DNA of 64,000 nucleotides from Scheffersomyces stipitis CBS 6054. Its lineage: Eukaryota; Ascomycota; Pichiomycetes; Serinales; Debaryomycetaceae. This document shows, piece after piece, positions 59,689 through 64,000 of the stretch (position 1 is the stretch's first letter; the number at the start of each line of letters is the position of its first letter). The DNA is taken from positions 2,480,001-2,544,000 of the forward strand of contig NC_009068.1 in NCBI RefSeq assembly GCF_000209165.1. Reading direction: 5' to 3'. A program made the translations under genes and the position numbers. The notes under the pieces were generated by a model. It was not told the DNA's origin and ran no database searches. It worked only from the letters and a program-made list of their open reading frames with translations.

Positions 59689-60992
59689 AAATTGTGAAGA
59701 ATCTTTGTACTATAATCTTTTTAGTTATGAATGTATTATTTTATTAGTGATGATAAGCATTAGAGTATGGGTGCAAATAGGAACTGCACAGTAAAGTTTG
59801 GTCCTTACAGAGAAAATAAAGTACCAGCCGAAATAGGCAGGAGGTCCCAGCTCGCGTGAGCGATAAAGAGATACAGAGAGGTGAGAAGAGATGAAAGAAG
59901 CTGAGAATAATCTCTTGCGAATACAGAGAAATGGAATTCAGATGAATCGGAGAGATAGAAGAGACACGAAACCTGTTCCTGGTCTAAGCGAACTAGTAGA
60001 GCGGCCTCTGTTCCAGGTGTTTCCCGAAGCAGACAACCGTAGGCATCACACGACCTTTGCTGTAGGTACGACGCCAGGACAACACCATTGTTTGACGAAA
60101 ATTTCAGAAGAGATGCTGGGCTGAAACGGAGAGAATTGGAGATAACTAGACAAGTAGATCGTAGAGAGCAGACACAGTAGAAAAAATGGCGAAGAGTAGA
60201 TACAGAAGGAATAACGAATAACGGTAAAGAATGAATGCAAGATATACAAATTTACAAGGAGAGCTGATATTGTAGATAAGTCCGATCAAGCTCAAAAGTA
60301 CAAGATAACACAACAGAAAATACAACTGGGCCAATCTAATCACGAAGTGAGTAAGCCTGGGAATGTTTTTTAGTCCGCAGATGCGGCAGGAAAATTTTCC
60401 ACGTAAGAGTTTCACTATGGATGACTTCCATGGAAGCAATCCTCGTCGCAGTACGGCTAGACGAAAACGGAGGAGACAGAGCATTTTTCAGATTTGCTTT
60501 TGGGTAAACTTCTCACTACAACCTTAATCTTCCCGATAAAGACAGATCTTTAAAGTTTGGATAAATCTCTACCCACATCAGAGATTTGTCTTTTCTGTCG
60601 CGATAGCTAACATCATCTCAGTCTTCATTGTTCTTTTTGTGGAGCGCGACTGATACTTGTCCATTATTTTGTGCGACAGAACTCAAATATATTTATATAT
60701 TGAACCTTCACCGTCTTGTTCTTTCCAGCACCAGAGCTTATTTAATCGGCTTATAGGGATAGCTCTCGTACGCAGCGAGCGAGTCTGGTCAATATTGTAC
60801 TATTATCGCTCTTGTGGCCAATAAAGGTTCACTCTAGATCAAGAAAATTCCAACGAAGATCAGATTGAAAATCTGAAAAATTCTAAACAAATCCAACGTT
60901 TTTCGACATAGCATTGTTCACAAGACTAGGACCAGAACATATATCTTACATACTCCTACATACCCATAGAAGCTCCAGTTATCTCCATTCAC
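59689..60992. other. Spacer between MBP1 and the beta-mannosyltransferase gene
   Basis: The region is 1.3 kb. Purine-rich sequence dominates about 59800-60260. The rest forms the mannosyltransferase promoter. Short overlapping frames on both strands have no features, and no RNA gene is recognised. Confidence 0.5.
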
Positions 60993-62963
60993 ATGCGTAT
61001 CTCCAGACGACACATAAGGCTAACGACGTTCGCGTTCGTGGTGATTCTTCTAATGATCACCATCGCCAGGCTTTTTCACAGAGGTGTTGTGCTGAAACCG
61101 GCACCCGTCAAAGAAACACATAGGTCTATCAAGACCGAAGATTCGGAAAAGCTCGAAAAACTAGTGCTGTTCAACAGGATAGAAAGCTATCCGTTGTCGG
61201 AGGAGTTGACTAATAACGATGACTTCTTTTCTGGCATCGACATGAAGACGTTCACTGACCCATTTCACTATATCAACGGCAAGACAAGTGACTACGAGTT
61301 TAATGAAGACACCATGTGCCGTAAGATCGAGCTTCTGACGACTTTCCAAGTCTCTAAACAAAAGTACTTGGATGCTGATTTCGCCAAATACAAAGTGGCA
61401 TTGGAACAGAACCCGTTGTATGCCAAAATAATACAGGATGCCCGTGATAAGTTCCAGCCCAAGATACCGGAGGAGCAGCAGTGGTTCCGGTTTGCCGGTT
61501 CGTCTGTCTGGCTTCCTCAATACGACTGCCATTACATGGTGTCAAGAATCATGTACAGTCCTTCAGGAATCGCCAACAAGGCATATGCATCGTTTTTGTA
61601 CATCCAATTGTTCGACAAGAACTGGAACGAATTACCAGAAACGACGTTGAGCTTGCCGTATGAACTGAAACAGACTCAGAAGGTCGTTAATGCTGATGGG
61701 TCAGTGCAAGAAGTCGTGTTGGAAACGATCATAGCCTTCAGAGATGTCACCTATCCATCCTTCTTACCCATCAACTTTGAGGTCCAGTTGGAAACCGACA
61801 ACGGTAAGTACTACTGGGGCCCCGAAGACCCACGTATCTTGTTGCGCAGAAGTCCCTTGGGCTACGACGAGCCCGTAATTGTATACAACATGAAACATTT
61901 AGATCTCCAGAAACGAGTCATGAACTTGTATTTGCCATTCCCCAATGTGGCCAATGTGTTGCGCAAACGTAGTGAGAAATTTGCCAACATCGAGAAGAAC
62001 TGGACCCCATTCATCAGTCGTAGAGAAAACCAACATGTCGAAAACGGTGGTGTTACCAAGTTGAATTTCATTTACTCCATCGTACCTCTTGAAATTTTGA
62101 CTTGTGAAATCGATACTGCCGTATGCGATTTCTTGCAGAAGCCAGTTAAACAGGACTATAACTATGTTGGTCCATTGCGTGGAGGTTCTCAATTGGTAGA
62201 GTTACCTTTCTCAGATTTGATTCCTAAGACCGTGCAAGACAGATTCAAGTTCCCAGAAGGAAGAAGAGTATATATAGGATGGGCTCGTGCTCATCTCAAC
62301 AACTGTGGATGTGGTGAGTCGATGTATCGTCCTAATATGATAACGTTGATTGAAGACTACGACGCGAACCAGAATAAGTACTACTTCAAGTTGGGTGATG
62401 TGTCTGAGTACTTTGACTTCAATGCCTATGTGCCTCCTTGGACGATTCCACTGTTCGACAGCAACGGCCAGATGATTGAGTCAACACCAAAGCAATGCGA
62501 GGGCAGAAACGTCTTGATTCCCAACTCCATTGCCTACTGGGATATACGTTCCATCATCAAGGGTGACACGTTATACCATCGTAAGTACTTCAACTATATT
62601 CCTGCTGATGAGCCCGTGGTAAAGTCGGCAAAGGGAGTGTTGAAACACAATGTAGCCGATGTCAAGAAAGACGTCAAGCCTCGTATTCTTTTCAACGACC
62701 ACATGGGTGTCACTTTGTCTGCTGCAGACAGCGACGTCAGTATTGTCCATGTGCGGGGGTTGTTGAACCACATCTTGAAGTTGCCGTCGCTCTTGGATGC
62801 CGGTACCGTTATCAGCGATGACTACAGTTTCGAACAACGAGGCTACGAATTCAACAATAAGTGTGCCATGAAGGCCAGTGCCGACTACTGTTCCAAGTAC
62901 GGTGAGCGAATGGCAAAGCAAGTCGAGGCAGTTGAAAAGGCAGCCGACCCGGACCATATATAG
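60993..62963 (+). CDS. Beta-1,2-mannosyltransferase of the BMT/WRY family (GT91)
   Basis: The family adds beta-1,2-linked mannose to cell-wall mannan or phospholipomannan in the Golgi; it is known from Candida albicans (BMT1-9) and Komagataella. The 656-residue product has a type II membrane topology: a short basic N-tail (MRISRRHIR), a hydrophobic anchor (about 10-27, LTTFAFVVILLMITIARL) and a lumenal catalytic part. Family blocks include FRFAGSSVWLPQYDCHYMVSR (the WLP region), GPEDPRILLR, WTPF and LNNCGCGESMYRPNM, then HVRGLLNHILKLPSLLD near the end. Substrate (mannan or glycolipid) cannot be assigned. The family is lacking in Saccharomyces. Confidence 0.9.
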   Translation: MRISRRHIRLTTFAFVVILLMITIARLFHRGVVLKPAPVKETHRSIKTEDSEKLEKLVLFNRIESYPLSEELTNNDDFFSGIDMKTFTDPFHYINGKTSDYEFNEDTMCRKIELLTTFQVSKQKYLDADFAKYKVALEQNPLYAKIIQDARDKFQPKIPEEQQWFRFAGSSVWLPQYDCHYMVSRIMYSPSGIANKAYASFLYIQLFDKNWNELPETTLSLPYELKQTQKVVNADGSVQEVVLETIIAFRDVTYPSFLPINFEVQLETDNGKYYWGPEDPRILLRRSPLGYDEPVIVYNMKHLDLQKRVMNLYLPFPNVANVLRKRSEKFANIEKNWTPFISRRENQHVENGGVTKLNFIYSIVPLEILTCEIDTAVCDFLQKPVKQDYNYVGPLRGGSQLVELPFSDLIPKTVQDRFKFPEGRRVYIGWARAHLNNCGCGESMYRPNMITLIEDYDANQNKYYFKLGDVSEYFDFNAYVPPWTIPLFDSNGQMIESTPKQCEGRNVLIPNSIAYWDIRSIIKGDTLYHRKYFNYIPADEPVVKSAKGVLKHNVADVKKDVKPRILFNDHMGVTLSAADSDVSIVHVRGLLNHILKLPSLLDAGTVISDDYSFEQRGYEFNNKCAMKASADYCSKYGERMAKQVEAVEKAADPDHI

Positions 62964-64000
62964 ACATAGAGACAAGCCCACAACACAGACTAGACAGGGT
63001 ACTCTAGACGGGCGACTGAAGTATTCAAGTTGTTGCTACAGGCGTGTGCCATTATTGAACGGAATTTAATAAACTTTACATTTGCGTAGTGTGGGAAGCA
63101 GAATTAGAATAAACTGTACAAATACTCAGATACCAAATAAATCCTTGCTAGAATATTCAGCGCTAGACAGTTGGCAAAATGTCTACTACAAATACAGAAC
63201 AATATGTATAATTGTATAACTAGTCAATAGAAACTGGCAGAGTGCCTGAAGATGAGGATTCAGCTCAGCACATAAGGATAGAATGAAGTTCAGAATATTT
63301 AGAAAACTTTGCAGAATGAATAAAGAATATATGTTCACTTTAGAATATTGGACATAATTTGAATTTGAATTTAATTAAAAATTGAAATATTATACGACCA
63401 ATTCAGATAAAATAAAGTTTGTTTTATAAATTGAAAAGTTTCTTCAGAAAGTTCCCTTGAAGATTAGGATATCTACACTCAGTATATACTGACAGTGGCC
63501 TGGATTCCAAATGCCACACAGCTATCCTCCTTCTGTAGCCACAGATACTGTGTTGCATTTTGCAGTCGATTACCGAGACGTCGATTGCCGAGCTGGCTAC
63601 CCGAGCGGTTATCGTAACATTTTTTTTGATGAGATTAGGGTTTTTCTCTTCAACCTTCGCCGTCAATAACCGAGCGCGCAAGATGATACAGCCCTTTTAG
63701 CTGCAAAAATTTTTTCTCGGTAAACATCTGAGAAGTGCGAAGCGCCGTTACCCGCGAATATAGACACTTCGGATATCTGAATTATAGCAAATTCTGCCAT
63801 AACCGCGTCTAATCGCAAGTATATATTAACGATGGGATCTGCTGATTTCAAGCCTGGTGCATTTTTGGCTCTATCTAGTCATTTAACAGATTCCAGCCAC
63901 TGGTTTTTAGTATTGTTTCTTACTGTAATTGTAACTACCAAATAGCTCACACCCACCATATAACGATTGCCATAACTGTTCCATAGTTTTTTTTCGTTTA
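62964..64000. other. Right-edge non-coding region
   Basis: This is sequence downstream of the mannosyltransferase, AT-rich to about 63430. A segment with repeated CCGAG motifs (63565-63610) and a TTACCCG Reb1-type site near 63748 follow. Minus frames at 63424-63681 and 63663-63851 are not convincing. The last 200 bp may be promoter of a gene beyond the window. Confidence 0.5.
63565..63592. repeat. Short direct repeat GTCGATTRCCGAG, two units
   Basis: Two 13-bp copies start 15 bp apart (63565 and 63580) and differ at one base. A degenerate CCCGAG copy follows at once. It is non-coding. Confidence 0.8.

Overview
This window is nuclear DNA of a budding yeast. Genes are dense, nearly intron-free, on both strands, with short intergenic gaps and Pol III tRNA genes. 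Several features point to the CTG-Ser clade (Scheffersomyces/Debaryomyces/Candida type). There is a family-91 beta-mannosyltransferase, a complex I subunit (NDUFS5-like, which Saccharomyces lacks), a Cap1-type AP-1 factor, and in-frame CTG codons in MAK10 and YCG1 at positions where I recall Ser or Thr in S. cerevisiae. Scheffersomyces (Pichia) stipitis or a close relative is plausible, but I cannot prove the species from sequence alone. I recognise no transposon, rRNA, CRISPR array or centromere.

Layout. 0-9.4 kb: a left-edge partial gene (-), ERG6 (-), tRNA-Gly(UCC), the condensin subunit YCG1 (+) and the oxidative-stress bZIP factor CAP1/YAP1 (-). 9.4-12.6 kb: a 3.2-kb stretch without genes, partly GC-rich. 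12.6-24 kb: MAK10 with an unannotated-looking short first exon and intron, a small coiled-coil gene, a fructosyl-amino-acid oxidase, a secreted nucleoside-hydrolase-like protein, an OPA3-like protein, histone H2A.Z (HTZ1) and NPR2. 24-31.4 kb: tRNA-Cys(GCA), RHO1, the branch-point-binding protein MSL5, MTQ2, RUB1/NEDD8, the splicing factor CLF1 and tRNA-Thr(AGU). 32-40 kb: a Dal5-type permease and 5-oxoprolinase (OXP1), transcribed away from each other across a 2.3-kb region rich in GATA-factor sites that also carries a 44-bp tandem repeat. 40-49 kb: NDUFS5-like, CFT2 and a Dnf1/2-type P4-ATPase. 49-52.6 kb: another 3.6-kb stretch without genes. 52.6-64 kb: EGD2, LNP1, an unrecognised tail-anchored protein, MBP1 and a beta-mannosyltransferase.

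Most genes are housekeeping and are not functionally clustered. Groupings with some logic are: nitrogen acquisition (Dal5-like permease plus OXP1 under apparent shared GATA control, with NPR2 elsewhere in the window); pre-mRNA processing (MSL5, CLF1, CFT2); chromosome and cell-cycle genes (YCG1, HTZ1, MBP1); and membrane or cell-surface genes (ERG6, DNF, LNP1, RHO1, BMT).

I found no convincing new multi-gene system. The observations I rate highest are the GATA-bearing 44-bp tandem repeat before OXP1, CACGTG palindromes flanking two tRNA genes, the nucleoside-hydrolase homologue that lacks half of the metal-binding motif, the hidden MAK10 intron, and the two long regions without genes.
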